A stretch of DNA of 64,000 nucleotides from positions 9,424,001 to 9,488,000 of the forward strand of contig CP075497.1 of assembly GCA_021613535.1 (NCBI GenBank), given 5' to 3'. Both the position numbers and the translations under genes were made by a program. Shown one piece after another: positions 24,970 through 37,400 of the stretch. A model generated the notes under the pieces. It did not search any database. It was not told the DNA's origin and worked only from the letters and a program-made list of their open reading frames with translations. This DNA is from Adineta vaga (lineage: Eukaryota > Rotifera). The first letter of the stretch is position 1. The number at the start of each line of letters is the position of its first letter.

Positions 24970-25659
24970 ATATAAACTAAGGTATTAACAAATTAGTTAG
25001 TTCTTCAATCTCATTTTGCTGATGATTCTTTGTATGTTTGACAATTGCCAAGAAATATCTTAATTGAAGTATTAACAACATTATACCGAAAAGACGCTGT
25101 ACTCGATACGCATGTGTCATTGACGTACAAGAGAAGGTGACGAGTGACAGAATAAACATAAATGACATTGCGTCCATACAGTAACGGGAAGTATGGAACC
25201 AGTAGCATAACATATTTGTCCTGTTTGAATACTTTGTGCAATGAGTTCGCCGGATGTTGTAAAATCTAATATCGGCTTACACCAGTTGCTATTCGGTTTA
25301 GCATCAAGATCGACAATCGTTCCTGTATTGTTAGTTGAAGATGGTTGAAGTCACATAGTTACAGAATAAGAACCATATTTTTGTAAGAAAACACGAATGA
25401 TTATTGTTATTTTCGAAAAATAGTGTTTCATTAACTCGACCATCCATCGGGTATGAAACATTAAAATTGGAACCATTAATATTTATATATTTATTACTAA
25501 TGTTAGAATATAAATAACTTGAACCATAACTAGTTATACTTTTAGATGAATACGTAACCGAACCTATTTCAATACCATTGCGTACACCATAGAGATTATA
25601 TAGAGAATTATCAAATGGCCAAAAAGCTTGAATCGTTCCATCCATGGACGAAGGTGTTG
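24970..25659 (-). pseudogene. decayed LamG/concanavalin-like domain fragment
   Basis: Read on the minus strand. An acceptor AG at 25661-25660 opens an exon with TPSSMDGTIQAFWPFDNSLYNLYG, a typical start of the LamG-like (jelly-roll) domains that are repeated in secreted rotifer proteins. The frame runs to about 25350, then must shift to continue as SSTNNTGTIVDLDAKPNSNW and FTTSGELIAQSIQTGQICYA, and must shift again to give HLLLYVNDTCVSSTASFRYN and IKIFLGNC. A TGA lies between the first two blocks, and the domain end carries further stops. Several independent breaks and no recognisable neighbour exons point to a dead fragment of a larger adhesion or receptor gene. Hydrophobic sheet residues of the domain are still readable, so decay is recent. 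Confidence 0.6.
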
Positions 25660-26251
25660 CTAAAAAGAAATATCATTTGTAATATATTACTTTCTACTGG
25701 TTTGATATAATCTAATATGAAGAAGTGATATGGTCTATTCATTATGAAAATATTTTGAAAACAATTAAATCGAATTATACTATTATTGTAAGACTGATTC
25801 AATAACATAAAAATACATTCATGACACTATCTTTTATAATTGATTATCATGAATGTATAATATCAGAATTCGAGCGAATTGAATACATTTGATTTGAGTA
25901 ATATATAAAATCGGAACTGGTAGAAATATCATGACAGTTATTTAAAAAAAAGTAAACTGTTTAAAATACTACTTTGCATGAGTAGTAATATTCATTTCAC
26001 GCCTATCTCTCGTACACAATTGTCCTAAAAGATTGATACTGATTACCAGCATTAGAGCGACGTTGAAATTCTTCCATCAATAGATGTCCTCATTCATAAT
26101 TTATGATTGTGCGAAAAAGAATCCATTCCCATGATCGAGTTTCAATTTGCATCGCATCGCATTCTTAACTTATGTTTTTACTTACTATTTATCAACGATT
26201 CAATTATTGTTTTTGTTTTAACAATTTATCCATTTCCAATTAATCGAAATA
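25660..26251. other. intergenic region with no gene seen
   Basis: Between the LamG remnant and FAM8A1. A 66-codon minus-strand frame at 25611-25808 is mostly intron-like sequence upstream of the LamG exon. No repeat or RNA gene recognised. Confidence 0.45.
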
Positions 26252-27382
26252 ATGAGTAGTAATTCAGAAGAATCACTTGAAGAGACATCAACGAACGTAT
26301 CTGCTGAAACTAAATTCAAAGAAATGACAGTGGAAGAATATTCAGAATTAGTAGCAAAATGGCAACAGACTTATTATACATGGAATATAAACTGTGTCAA
26401 TTATTACAAGTAGAATTTTATTAATTTTTCGACAAATTCTTTTTATCTGTATTATTTGATATTGTAGTGCGATGATGTTGAATTCATCTCAACAATTTTT
26501 ACAACAAATTCCTGTTCTTACAAGTGCTAATCTGCTTGCAATGTTGTCAGAAAATAATCGTTTTGCAACGTCTGATCCGTTAGCTGAAATACGAAATGGT
26601 TTGACTATTTGTTCTTTTTCTTTTTGTTCAACGAAAAACAAACAAATATTTCATTGAATTCTTTTCTAATCTGTTTAGCTCGTCTAAAAGTTGCACCAGT
26701 CTGGCGTCGGTTTTTAGCGGAATCGATCGATTTTGTCCTTTTACATACCTTAAAGTATGTTAATTTCCTCTAATGCAAAAATATTCCATTAAAACAAATT
26801 TTTCTTCATTTTAATTGTATAGGATTCTAATTATACTCTTTCTTTCAACTTATTTCGATGTCATCGATGAAAGTCGTCTTACATTATCATATATAATCTC
26901 AAATTTACTCTACGATGAAACATTTTCCTTTCCAATCGAACTCATTTGTATTGAATTTACTTATATAATCACAAGTATTACGTTTGAAGTAAGTCTTGGT
27001 TAACATATTGTTATTGTTGAAGAAATATCTATTTTTAGAGTTTTTGTCTTGCACGTTATGGTGCTACACCTGGTAAACGTCTTCTCCGTTTACGTGTACT
27101 CAAATGTGATTACTTGCAAATGCAAGAAAATGGAGATTTAACAATTGAACCGGGAACAATGCTGAATAGTTCTGCGTAAGAATGTTCTCTTGATGAAATT
27201 TTAGACTTACCTTGAAATTGATTTCGATTTTTAGAGCATTCATTCGTTCATCATTTAAAAGTCTTATGTCAATCTTTCTTCTTCCAGCAGTTATTGTCGC
27301 TTTAATGACTTCTCAACATCGACAAACGAGTTATGATATGGCTGCTAATGCCGTCGTTGTCGAACTTGAACCGAGAGAATAA
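26252..27382 (+). CDS. FAM8A1: FAM8A1-like RDD-family membrane protein
   Basis: Six exons join to 271 residues: 26252-26409, 26468-26598, 26679-26754, 26823-26988, 27039-27175 and 27235-27382. The N-terminus is hydrophilic with EYSELVAKWQQTYYTW. An RDD domain follows: VWRRFLAESIDFVLLHTLK, where RRFLAE.xDF is the RDD signature (Arg-Asp pair in helix 1), then a long second hydrophobic segment, and YGATPGKRLLRLRV, the RDD GATPGK turn. It ends with a hydrophobic helix and TSYDMAANAVVVE, matching the family's (T/S)xYDxxAGxxVV end. In vertebrates FAM8A1 is an ER protein that helps assemble the HRD1 ubiquitin-ligase complex in ER-associated degradation; the same role is inferred here. Length is somewhat shorter than the human protein, mostly at the variable N-terminus. 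Confidence 0.8.
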
Positions 27383-27500
27383 TTTTCGATGTCACAGTGA
27401 TTTTTGTTTTTATTGTTGTTGATGTATATAAAACAAAAAATAATGAAAGAAAAAATCCGGAATTTATTATTTAATTTGTTTTTTATGGTATTTCAAGATT

Positions 27501-28098
27501 ATGATTCATAATAAATCAAAACTAAATGTTGATATATCAACATCAAAATCAGATGGTAAAATAGATGATGACAAAAGTGAAAATGAACCAATGTCACGTA
27601 CTGTTAAACAACATTCGAATACAGTAAGTAGAATTATTCAATACTTTTTCATTGATGAATATAGTAATGTAAAGATGTATCTAAAGCAGAAGATAGAACA
27701 ATTGAGATCATTATAGTTTTAACTATCTTTATTTAGAATGATTTGAAATTATTTTCACGAATATGGTATTGTATGAAATTATCTGCAAAAAAATCTTATT
27801 CAGCATGCAGTTTAGCTGGTGAGAAAATCGCTTGGTTTTTCGGTATAACAAAACCAAAATATCATGCAGAATTACAAAAATATGATCGTATGAATGAAGA
27901 GGTATATTTCTTTATGATCATAAACATTCTACAATACATATATATATATATGTACATACCATTAATAGGAACGTGAAGCATGGCGACAAGCATTTCAAGA
28001 TATTGAACATACAGATGATATTCGCGACTCGATCGTACGTAGAAAACAAAAGATACACTTTCAAATTTCATAATTTTCTGGTCTTTTTTCAGAGATGA
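27501..28098 (+). CDS. FAM177-family protein
   Basis: Small soluble protein of unknown biochemical role. Exons: 27501-27623, 27737-27901, 27969-28034 and probably 28093-28098. The ATG lies 3 nt after an AG acceptor (27496-27497). The first exon is acidic and Ser/Lys-rich. The second carries the family core: SRIWYCMKLSAKKSYSACSL then GEKIAWFFGITKPKYHAEL, comparable to the LxACDxLGEKLAxxxGIxxPKY core of FAM177A1. Exon 3 is charged (EREAWRQAFQDIEH). The end is uncertain: a donor GTACGT at 28035 and a strong pyrimidine-rich acceptor at 28091-28092 give ..RDSIR then stop, whereas reading through stops at 28073. The usual N-terminal FAM177 strand motif is not seen, so an upstream exon may be missing. 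In vertebrates the protein is associated with the Golgi. Confidence 0.55.
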
Positions 28099-28764
28099 AT
28101 CAGTGAACGAAAATATCAATACGTCGTATTATTATGAATTAGTCATAAATCAGAAGCAACCAATAATTTTTTTCTATACAGATATTCTACATGTCAGATC
28201 TTTCAACAAAATTATTTCGTCATTGTTGTAAATTTTTCATATACATATATAATAAACGTTTATTTGATACAAATTTTGTTTTTCAAACGAATATCGATAG
28301 AAAAAGAAAAGGAAATCATTGATCTGTCATTCTTTTAAATTATACACGAGTCGTTAGAGTTAACGAATAAAATCAAACAGGATATTGTTATTCTATCTTT
28401 CATATCGAACAATCCATTTTATTTTTTTAACTTAATTCGAACAATAGTGTTCATTGATAGTTATTTCTATTATCGGCTTATTACATAGAGATGAACGGCA
28501 TGATATAGACATACTTATCCCTGACAGATAGTCCTGTCCACTTCAACCCATCTCGTCCTCTTAAGACAAATATCAATGACCGACGCCAATACATCTCACT
28601 GTCTTCCGCTTGATTTAGATTGATATCCAACTGTGTTTTGATTATATACGCTCTTCTGAATTATCTTTCATTGAGCTAGACATAGATATTGATTTAAAAT
28701 TGAGTTTTATTTATATAAAATAAGAAAGAAAAGAAAAATATTTACATAATCAATTTGAATTTCT
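28099..28764. other. intergenic region between convergent genes
   Basis: 3' ends of the FAM177-like gene (+) and an unrecognised gene (-) meet here. AT-rich; no coding sequence seen. Confidence 0.45.
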
Positions 28765-29298
28765 TTACAAAAGCCATATTTTAATATTTTTAATGTTCAT
28801 TCTTTTCGAATCATCCGTGGAATATCGCACGAATGATTGTGAATTAGGTGTGAATTGTAATCGACGTTGCGAAATAATCGGTATAGATGGATTTTGTTTA
28901 CACGATGACGTTGAACGGCCATGACTGTTATTATTTGGTGTTTGACGACGAGTCTGTTTGGGTGTACTACACCAAACAGGTGGTGTCAATACTAATCGTT
29001 GATGTCTGCTAAGAGAATCTGAAAGGAGAAAAAGGTTTTTATTGAAATGTAACATATGTCAATGAAATGTATGAGACTTACGTGGGGAGCCATCATTGAA
29101 TGTATTCGATTGTTCAATAGTGTAGGGTGTAGAAGCGGCAAGTGGTCGAAAAAATGTATTCATTCGATGTTGTTTCAAACGAGTTGTACTATTTGTATGT
29201 TCGATTTTATTGAATAAAATCGTTGTTTCTTGTTGAGTATGAAGAAGTTTCGATTGGTGAGAATGACGTCTTTTTGTTAACGAATATTTTCCCATCAT
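28765..29298 (-). CDS. unrecognised basic protein, two exons
   Basis: On the minus strand: exon 1 29298-29082 and exon 2 29018-28765, phase 1 junction, giving 156 residues. An acceptor AG (29306-29305) sits 6 nt before the first ATG, as in several genes here. The protein is rich in Ser, Thr, Gln, Arg and Pro with no hydrophobic segment: MMGKYSLTKRRHSHQSKLLH at the start, RPLAASTPYTIEQSNTFNDG in the middle, and LTPPVWCSTPKQTRRQTP in exon 2. The S/T-P sites (STP, TPP, CSTP, QTP) would suit kinase regulation, for example by CDKs, but this is only suggestive. I know no family with these motifs. Gene status rests on the clean splice join, phase agreement and upstream acceptor. Confidence 0.5.
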
Positions 29299-30991
29299 TG
29301 ATATCTAAAATAATAAGAAGAAATGAATATTTTTCTTAGTCAAGAAATTAATCTTCGAGGGATCGAAGATAATCGATGACATCATGCACATGTCTCCAAG
29401 AAAAATAAATGTATAAGCAAAAATGAAATTCGTCTCATTATATCATTTTTCTCTAAGTAGACAATCCATTAACCAATTTAGATATCCAGACATATATGTA
29501 TGTATTAGATGCACTTCGACTACTTTTTATTTTCGTCAAGTATTCTAATCGAAAATAATGATTTGGTGATTTAAAACCAACCTGAGATGATGATGTTATG
29601 CAAATAAATCCTTGTTGGTGATTATTCATAGAATAGATGAGCACTATTGACTGACTGAATGATATTTATATACATAAATCATCAGACAGATGAATCTGTT
29701 CTCTTTCTCTTTTTCTCTTTCTCTTTCTCTTTCTTCTTTTCCTTTTCGATGAAAATAATTGGTGAAAAAGGAAATCATGTTAATGATCAATGATTCGTCA
29801 ATCAAAAGAAGAAAAGAAATAATTATCTTTGATCATAATTATAGAGTTTCTCATTTACATATCGAACTCATATCTTTATCATATTGATTCTTTCAGAAAG
29901 TTTGAAACGAACAAACTATTTCAATCTAATTCATATAGATTTATTTGAAAAATAAAACTTCTAATTACTTTCCATATATATATATATACATATACATCTG
30001 ATTTCAAGTGTACTTCATTGATAGTTCATGATGCTATTTGTTAAATAAACTTTGTCAAGTAGAGTCTTACAACAAGCTATTCTCAAATAATTGAAAGATT
30101 ATATTCATGAAGGATACGAATTGACTTTTAATAAAGTGTGATAAACAAAAAAATCGGTAAGTTTCACTTCTGTTCATTGATATCCTTTGGGAGAAAAGGT
30201 CTGGTATTGAACGAAATGAATCTCAATTTTCTTTTCTGCTCAATAATCTTTCATCATCTCCACCTTCATCTAATTGAGCTAGACAGAATCGAAGTGATTA
30301 CATCAGCTCAAAAGCAGATCATATTCTGTCTCAATGACACATTATGTTGTCATCAAAAAAAAAACGAAAACAGACGGAACGCCTCTGACATGTGTTGTCT
30401 GAATTAACGAACGATCATGATCATAAAACACCATTCATAGTACAATCATAAAAATTTCAAGAATGATATTCTTCAAAAATAGTTCATCATTAATTTATTC
30501 AACTAGAATATCAGGACAGTAGAACAATGTTGCGTATAACGATAATTTATAAACAATTTTTGACACATAGAATTCATGCATAACGTACAAACAAAAAAAT
30601 CTGACAGATTTTTCTGATGTAGAAAGTGTCAAGAAAATATATTGTTGTTTAAGAATATTTCTAGGTCATACATAGTTCTTCGATGTTACTTTTGTTTTTC
30701 GTTTGAGAAAGATTATAAATACAATTTATTTTCTGCCGTACAATATGTACATGCGTCACACTGCTCGAATTATGATCGATTCATTGATTATCCAATCGTT
30801 CAACGAAGGAAAGTAGATATGCAACTATCGTTTTATTCAATTTTTTTTCTTTTAGATGTAAGTCTTAGCTTTAAAAAAAAATCTAGATGTCTATAACAAA
30901 ACAAAACAAAAAGGCACTTGTTCGTTTTTAAATCTGAAATAATAGAGAAACCAAACAAAAAATAGCAGAAAGTGTCATTGAGATATAGAGA
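29299..30991. other. 1.7-kb intergenic region with no gene seen
   Basis: Contains a CTCTTT-type pyrimidine repeat at about 29700-29745 and a TA run near 29975-29990. Open frames at 29453-29644 (-), 30138-30407 (+) and 30642-30896 (+) show no domain, no splice partners and low complexity, so they are not called. Confidence 0.45.
29700..29745. repeat. CTCTTT simple repeat
   Basis: Tandem CTCTTT/TTTCTC units with slight variation, then TTCTTTTCC. Simple sequence only. Confidence 0.75.
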
Positions 30992-32459
30992 TTATTTCAT
31001 CTTTTTACTCTTTGTATCGAGTTTAATAACCGACATGTTAATCATCGCTTGTAAGATGATATAGCCAATTAAAATAACCAATGCAAAGATGATTTTAGCT
31101 GACCATGTACTGACTAGAAGAAATTGTATGAACCATTTTAATGAAGGAATACCAATGACGATCAACCAAAAGATTTCAACAGCAATATCAGTATAACTTC
31201 GATTCAGTGGTACCTTTGGTACTCCAAGACCATCGAATGTATCATGACGAAGAAAATGATCATAGATACGATCCTGTGTAAAAACAGAAAAATTTCTAGT
31301 TCTTTTTACAAAGTACTGAAAGTGAAATCAATAACCTTTTCTTGGAAAAGTTCATGTAACCATTGAGCACATTGTTTTTCGTCTTCATATGGAATTTGTG
31401 AAACAGGAATACGTCTATAACATATTGAATTGTTATAAAAAAATATTCTCTTGATTAACTCACTTGACATAAAGTTGAGCTTTACATCTTCGTCCTTCTA
31501 ATAAAGTTCGAAATTTTGGTGATGCGCTGTCTTTGGTAAAAGCCAACATGAAATTATAAATCCCTGGTACTAATCAAAACTAATAAGGCTATATTTCGAT
31601 GAAAATCATTTACTTTTTCCTTTTGCTCCTTGAAGAATCAATGTAAAACCTTTTGTTCTTGGTAAAATATGATGTTTCAATTCTGGCAGATCTTTTTCTT
31701 TTGCATATTTCATACTTTCTAATCGTTTTTTCTCTGTAAATCGAGTACCTTCACAAGCCATTAAAAACTATCAATACAAATAAATGAAGATTTTCTTTCC
31801 ATAAATAATGATTTCTTACGTTGAAAAAATAATTATCAGGATAACCACTGACAAGTTGTTGAATGTCATTTTCAAGAATCTTCTTATCACTTTCCCATAC
31901 ACGACGTAAGAAAATCGATTCAGTAAAAAACCATGACCAACCAAGAATTGGTATTAAACTCAATGAACGTTTACCAACAATTTTTGAACCCTAAGAGAAA
32001 GAACAGATGAATATGTTTTCTCACAAAGTCCCCGAAAATTTACTCCAAGTAAACCAAGTTTTTGAGCAGCAGTCATACCAACAAGCCAATCAATTTCATA
32101 TCGATGATTTACAAGATTAAGTGCATATTCATGTTTTAAATATTCAACATCTTCTGGATCCACGTAAACACTTATATCTGAATCTGCCCACCACGTATAT
32201 AAAAAAGTTAATTCTACAATAATAGAAAACATATTCAATTATTTGTCAAAAGTCTATACAACTCACGACTCCATAGTAAAGTTCCAAGATAATAATTGAT
32301 TCGACGATATAATCTTTTATTAAAGGGCCAAATGATTATCCATAAAAGAAGTTGAGTAAAATTCAAAAGAAGACCACTGGCACAAAAACAGTAACAGAGA
32401 AATATCTGAACTGGTACCAATGATTGAATAGTACTGCGAAAAAGACGATCGATTTTCAT
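30992..32459 (-). CDS. AGPAT: 1-acylglycerol-3-phosphate acyltransferase, tandem copy A
   Basis: ER/Golgi membrane enzyme transferring an acyl chain from acyl-CoA to lysophosphatidic acid or a related lysophospholipid. Minus-strand exons: 32459-32267, 32213-32044, 31990-31820, 31767-31614, 31569-31464, 31414-31336 and 31273-30992, giving 384 residues (AGPAT3 about 376). The N-terminal region is hydrophobic (CASGLLLNFTQLLLW). The acyltransferase motifs are LVNHRYEIDWLVG (HX4D, catalytic His and Asp), FLRRVWESD and CEGTRFTEKKR (EGTR, acyl-acceptor site), followed by ILPRTKGFT. The C-terminal half has QWLHELFQEKDRIYDHFLRH and two hydrophobic segments. The pattern is that of the AGPAT3/4/5 and LCLAT1 branch. 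The neighbour at 32679-34258 is a paralogue in the same orientation. An acceptor AG at 32464-32463 precedes the ATG by 3 nt. The C-terminus diverges from the family's TEIEKGSSYG end, which copy B keeps. Confidence 0.88.
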
Positions 32460-32678
32460 TATCTAAATTGCATATACACATATAGATATGAACAATACAG
32501 AAAAAAAAAATGAATGTATTGAATCTATGTATGTATCAACTTTGAAAAGTTATTGTCAGAAAAATAGTGAGAATGTCATGAGACTGATGCGGAAATGCAA
32601 TAAAAAAGATATATCTATTGACTTCACGAAAAAAAACCTGATGATAATCAGTTTTAGAAGGACAAATTTGTTTGATTA

Positions 32679-34258
32679 TCAGTCTTCTTTACGTCTTTCA
32701 CCATAATGTGAGCCACGGTCAGTTTCTGTTACTGCAATCATTGCACGTACACCGATTGTTGCTAAAATAGATAAATATCTTTTCATGTGTCTTCTCATCA
32801 AATATTCGTCTCATACCGATAAAAATCAAAATAATGATTATAAATTGTGCAAGTAATGAACTTGTAAAGAAGAATTTCAATAAATAGAATAATGATGGTA
32901 GACCAATAATTAACATCCAACTAAGTTCAACAATTAAATCATAATAATTACGTTTTAGTTCTACGCGAGGTACGCCTTGTCCTTCAAATGTGTCATGTTT
33001 AATAAAATAATCGTATATTTTATCTTTTTCTTGATATAATTCATGTACCCAATTACTACATTGTTCAGTATCTTGTGGAATATCTGATATAGGAATACGG
33101 CTAGAAAAACAAGTATTTCTATACAATAAATATAATCCTTCAAATTTACCGAACAAAGATCTCTGCTTGACATGCATGTCCTTTTAATATACTGAGGAGT
33201 GTTGGCACAGCACCTGTTTTTTTAAAGCCAACTGTTAAATCATATACAGCAGCAACTTAATAATGAGAATAGAAAGAAGTTTTTTTTTTCAATGAGTCAG
33301 AGACTTACTCCGATTTTCTGCACCTTGTAATAATAGAGTAAATCCTTTTGTACGTGGAAGAATATGATGTTTAAGTTCTGGTAATCCTTTTTCACAAGCA
33401 ATTTTCATACTCGCTATTCTTTTCTTTTCAGTGAATCGTGTTCCTTCACAGAAAAGTAGAAACTAAAGACAAAAATAATCGAAGAAAAGATGAGAAAAAA
33501 TAAAAATGAAATAGTTTTACATTAAAGTAATATTTTTTCGGATAATTAACAAGTACTTTCCGTAGATCTTGTACTAATGTTTCACGATCACTTTCCCAAA
33601 TACGTCGTAAAAATATCGATTCAGTAAATATCCAACACCAACCGACGATTGGAACTAATTTAAGTGATTGTTTACCAACTATTTTTGATCCCTAATTGAA
33701 ATGAAATTAAATAAATGCATTCCAATTCTATTTACTAGTACCTGTATGATACCTAAACGTTGACAAATGATCCATCCAGCAAGCCAATCAATATCATATT
33801 TATGATTCATTCTAAAATCATGTTTTTTTAAATGAAGTTCGTTTTGTTTTTTGAAGAAAAGAAGACACTTACATAACAATTGCATGTTCACTACGAACTT
33901 TTTCCACATCTTCCGGATATGCATACAGCACACAATCGCTTCTTGACCACCATTGTGCAAAGAATGTAAATTCTAAAAATTCGCATAAATCACTTAGAAC
34001 TATCATCCGGAGGAGATTCATAAAACACACCGATAAATCGAATTTGTCCTTCTAACTCACTTCTCTATTAAAATACTTACGACTCCATATGCCTAATGCT
34101 AAAAAGCAATTGATTTTGCGATATAATTCTTTACTAAATGGCCATATAACACATGAACATAATTGTAAAAAATTGATAACAATTCCACTAACTAAGAATA
34201 CATAAGATAAGAAACAGATTGTAATAAACATTGATTTGAATTCATCATAGATACGCAT
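32679..34258 (-). CDS. AGPAT: 1-acylglycerol-3-phosphate acyltransferase, tandem copy B
   Basis: Paralogue of copy A, 220 nt upstream of it on the same strand. Minus-strand exons: 34258-34081, 33972-33873, 33811-33742, 33691-33521, 33462-33309, 33255-33150, 33100-32817 and 32761-32679, joining to 381 residues. Motifs: VMNHKYDIDWLAGW (HX4D), FLRRIWESD, CEGTRFTEKKR, ILPRTKGFT, IAAVYDLTVGF, then NWVHELYQEKDKIYDYF and the tail VTETDRGSHYGERRK, which matches the AGPAT3/4 C-terminus. Three internal exons (171, 154 and 106 nt) have exactly the same length as in copy A, showing direct duplication. Two introns differ: copy B has one inside the segment just before HX4D (33872-33812) and one before the last exon; copy A lacks both. 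Same enzymatic role as copy A; substrate preference cannot be read. Confidence 0.88.
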
Positions 34259-34439
34259 TGTTTTAAATGGGAAAACGATTCAAAATAAATTTAGGAAAAA
34301 AAACCTGTCAATTAAATATGAGGAAAATAGATGTTTTTTTTTCTTAGTATATCTAAAACAACGGAAAATGTGAAGAATTCACAATGTGTTTCTTCGATCA
34401 CAGAAAAAACTGAAGAGAAAAAAACAATATCTTCTTGTT

Positions 34440-37400
34440 TTATTTCATTAAATTAAGATATCTTCGTGCATATTCAGATACGCACAATGCACCACTGACA
34501 TGAACATTTAAAGATCGAATTACACCGGCTTGTGGAATTTCAACTGTTGCATCGACTAAAGATAAAAGATCGGCTCGAATACCTTCACGTTCATTTCTAA
34601 AACAACAATCAAAATGAAATTCTTTGAAATAAAAGAAAAAAAACAATCGATTTTTATTTATACCCAAGTAATAATAAAGTTTTCTCCGGGAATTGAAATT
34701 CATATAAACTTTGACTATTTACTGTTTGTTCAACAGCGACAATCAAATATCCCTGAGCTTGCATGTCAAGTAAATACTCTTTTAATTCTCTTTCTTGGAC
34801 CTAAAAATCAAAACAATTTAGAATTGTATATGATCGATAGAGAATTGGCATACTTGTTTTATACGTAACCATTTATGAGCAGTCATACTAAGATTAAGAA
34901 ATTGTTGATCTTCTAATATACGAATACTATCGATGACTAATTCTTTCACACCGAAAACTTCACCGGTTCGACAAAGACCTAAATGTTAGAAAGCAAGAAA
35001 AATAAATTTTCCTATTTTGAATAATCAATCCGAATACTTACCACCTAAATTTGCTTGTTTATCAATTAATGATGCTACAAGAATCAATTCTGTTCGTTTA
35101 ATACTTCCTCGTAATTCAGTATCATCCAATGCTTCGACAACTGGATATGGATTTGCTTTATGTTGAATCGTTAATGATCCTTCATCATCTTGTTGTTGTC
35201 CACCTGTTTCAGTTTTTCCTCCCGCTAAAACACAAGTTTAAAAAAATCTGACCTTATACATTATTCAAATATTTTTCTTACCAGTTAATCGCCATATTCC
35301 CGCTTGACATGATTGTAAAATCGTTGAAATATTATGTACTGTTATAACAGATGTTAAATGTAATTTTTGACTTAATTCAATAAACCATTCTGCTAATAGA
35401 TATTCATCTTCAGCTAACAAAGATAACTTTGGTAATGTATAGAAGATTGTTTCTAATGAAAAATCTCGTGTTGAATCAAATTGATAAAGAAATAAACTTC
35501 GAAGTTTAGCTGTATATCGACCAAGTCTTGAAAGAAAGAAAGAAAAAACGAAATTTTCATTTCGACTTCATGAAGAAATTTACTCGGATTTTTCATCAGT
35601 TTGTTTAAACCATCGATATGCTTCATAAGGTGTTTCATTTTGTAAATGATGACGTTCAATAAATTCAAGTAATTTAATCATTGTCGAACAAGTAAATGTT
35701 CGAATATGAAAATTTGAATGAATTAATAATGGACTAATATATCCAAAGATTTTATTTATATAATCGATCTGATTATAAATGAAAATAGAAATTTCGAGAT
35801 AAACAAATCATTGAAATTTACCTGTTCAATTTTATCTGTTAGAATATTTGCCACATGAGAAGCGATTGAAATCCAAGCACAAACAGTACCTGTTTTATGT
35901 CGAGAAGCATCTCGTAAATATTCATATAAATCATTTAAACGTGTTGTTCGATCTTTGGATATTAAACAAACAATAATCCATTCGGAAAGTAAACGAAGTG
36001 ATGGTTCATTTTCTCGCATAATTGTTTCGATAATATAATCATAGATCGATTGCAACAAACTCTAAAATACCGAATGAATTTTCCGATAGAAACCAAAACT
36101 AGAATTTTCTACCGCATCTTCGATGATGAATAATAAACAAAGAAGACATTGAAGTGAACGAAACATAATTCGATGTTCAAGTGAATTAGTACAAAATCGT
36201 GGTCGACGTTCTTTCGAAGCTAAAAGACGATGTTTTTCAATGATTTGTATGACAATATCATTCTGTTGAACACTATGTAATGAAGGCCAAATATGAAGAA
36301 GAAATAATTGTATTAAAACACGAACATTGCGATCATAACGATATTCACTAGGAAATGAAAACAAAGATTGTTACCAATTCAATCGATTAAATCTTACGGT
36401 GTAATATGAGTATGAATAATAAGTAAACGAAAAGATTCATCTTGTTCAATAAGCTGTTCAGCTTGCCATTGTTGTCTTAATAGAAGACAATGAAACTATT
36501 TTGTTTAACTATTGAAATTTTTAAATTACTTCTTATCTTTTTGATAAGTTTGTCCAAAGATCAAGCATTCAACTATGAATGATAAATAACATGATGGAAC
36601 TTGTTGTTCTTGAATCCATACTGGAATGATTGATTCATATATAATATTTATTAAACCAGATACATGTTTTGATTTATCAAACATTTGAATAAACCACTAA
36701 TGAAAGACAAAGACTAACAGTTAAATCCTATCTATTATTTACATACATCAGTTAATTGATTCAATAGATTTGGATCAGTAATCGAAGATGAAATTGCTTG
36801 ACAAAATGCTGTTAAACACGGCCAATACGTTGGCATTCGATGATCAATTTCATTAATAATACTAATTGAATTTTCAATTAGTCTACATTTCTCATCATTT
36901 GTAATCTAATAAAACATATGTATTTATCAATTAATCGAGTAAATTCATGTCGATTTACTTGTGTATAATGAAGTAATACGCCAATAGCACGAAAGATATA
37001 TGGAAGTTCTTTTGCTGATGCTTTGAATAAGTCATCAACGATATGTTCACATGTTTCAATCGATGAAATATGATTAGCAATGAGTAAATATTTCGCAATT
37101 AAAATATCTGCATATGAAATACTATGTAAAGAAAAAGAACAAATTGATATGTATTTCTAAAAACTATGATTTCATTACTTTGTTTGAGATTGATAAAGTA
37201 ATGGTAAAAGTTTGGAAAATAATGGTAATGTGCGAATATTTGCATTCCATTCGATATTAAATTCAGCTAATCGATTTATTAGAAGCCAATCAATTGAATG
37301 CGCAAATAAGATTAAAAGTGTTTGCCAATTATTTCCTGTCTAAAAATAATGCTATCATTTCTACAAACAACGAAGAACATTTCTTCCGTAATTATCTATT

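Noticed and set aside
30138-30896. Two + strand frames of 84-89 codons
   Set aside because: No conserved motif and no splice context in AT-rich DNA.
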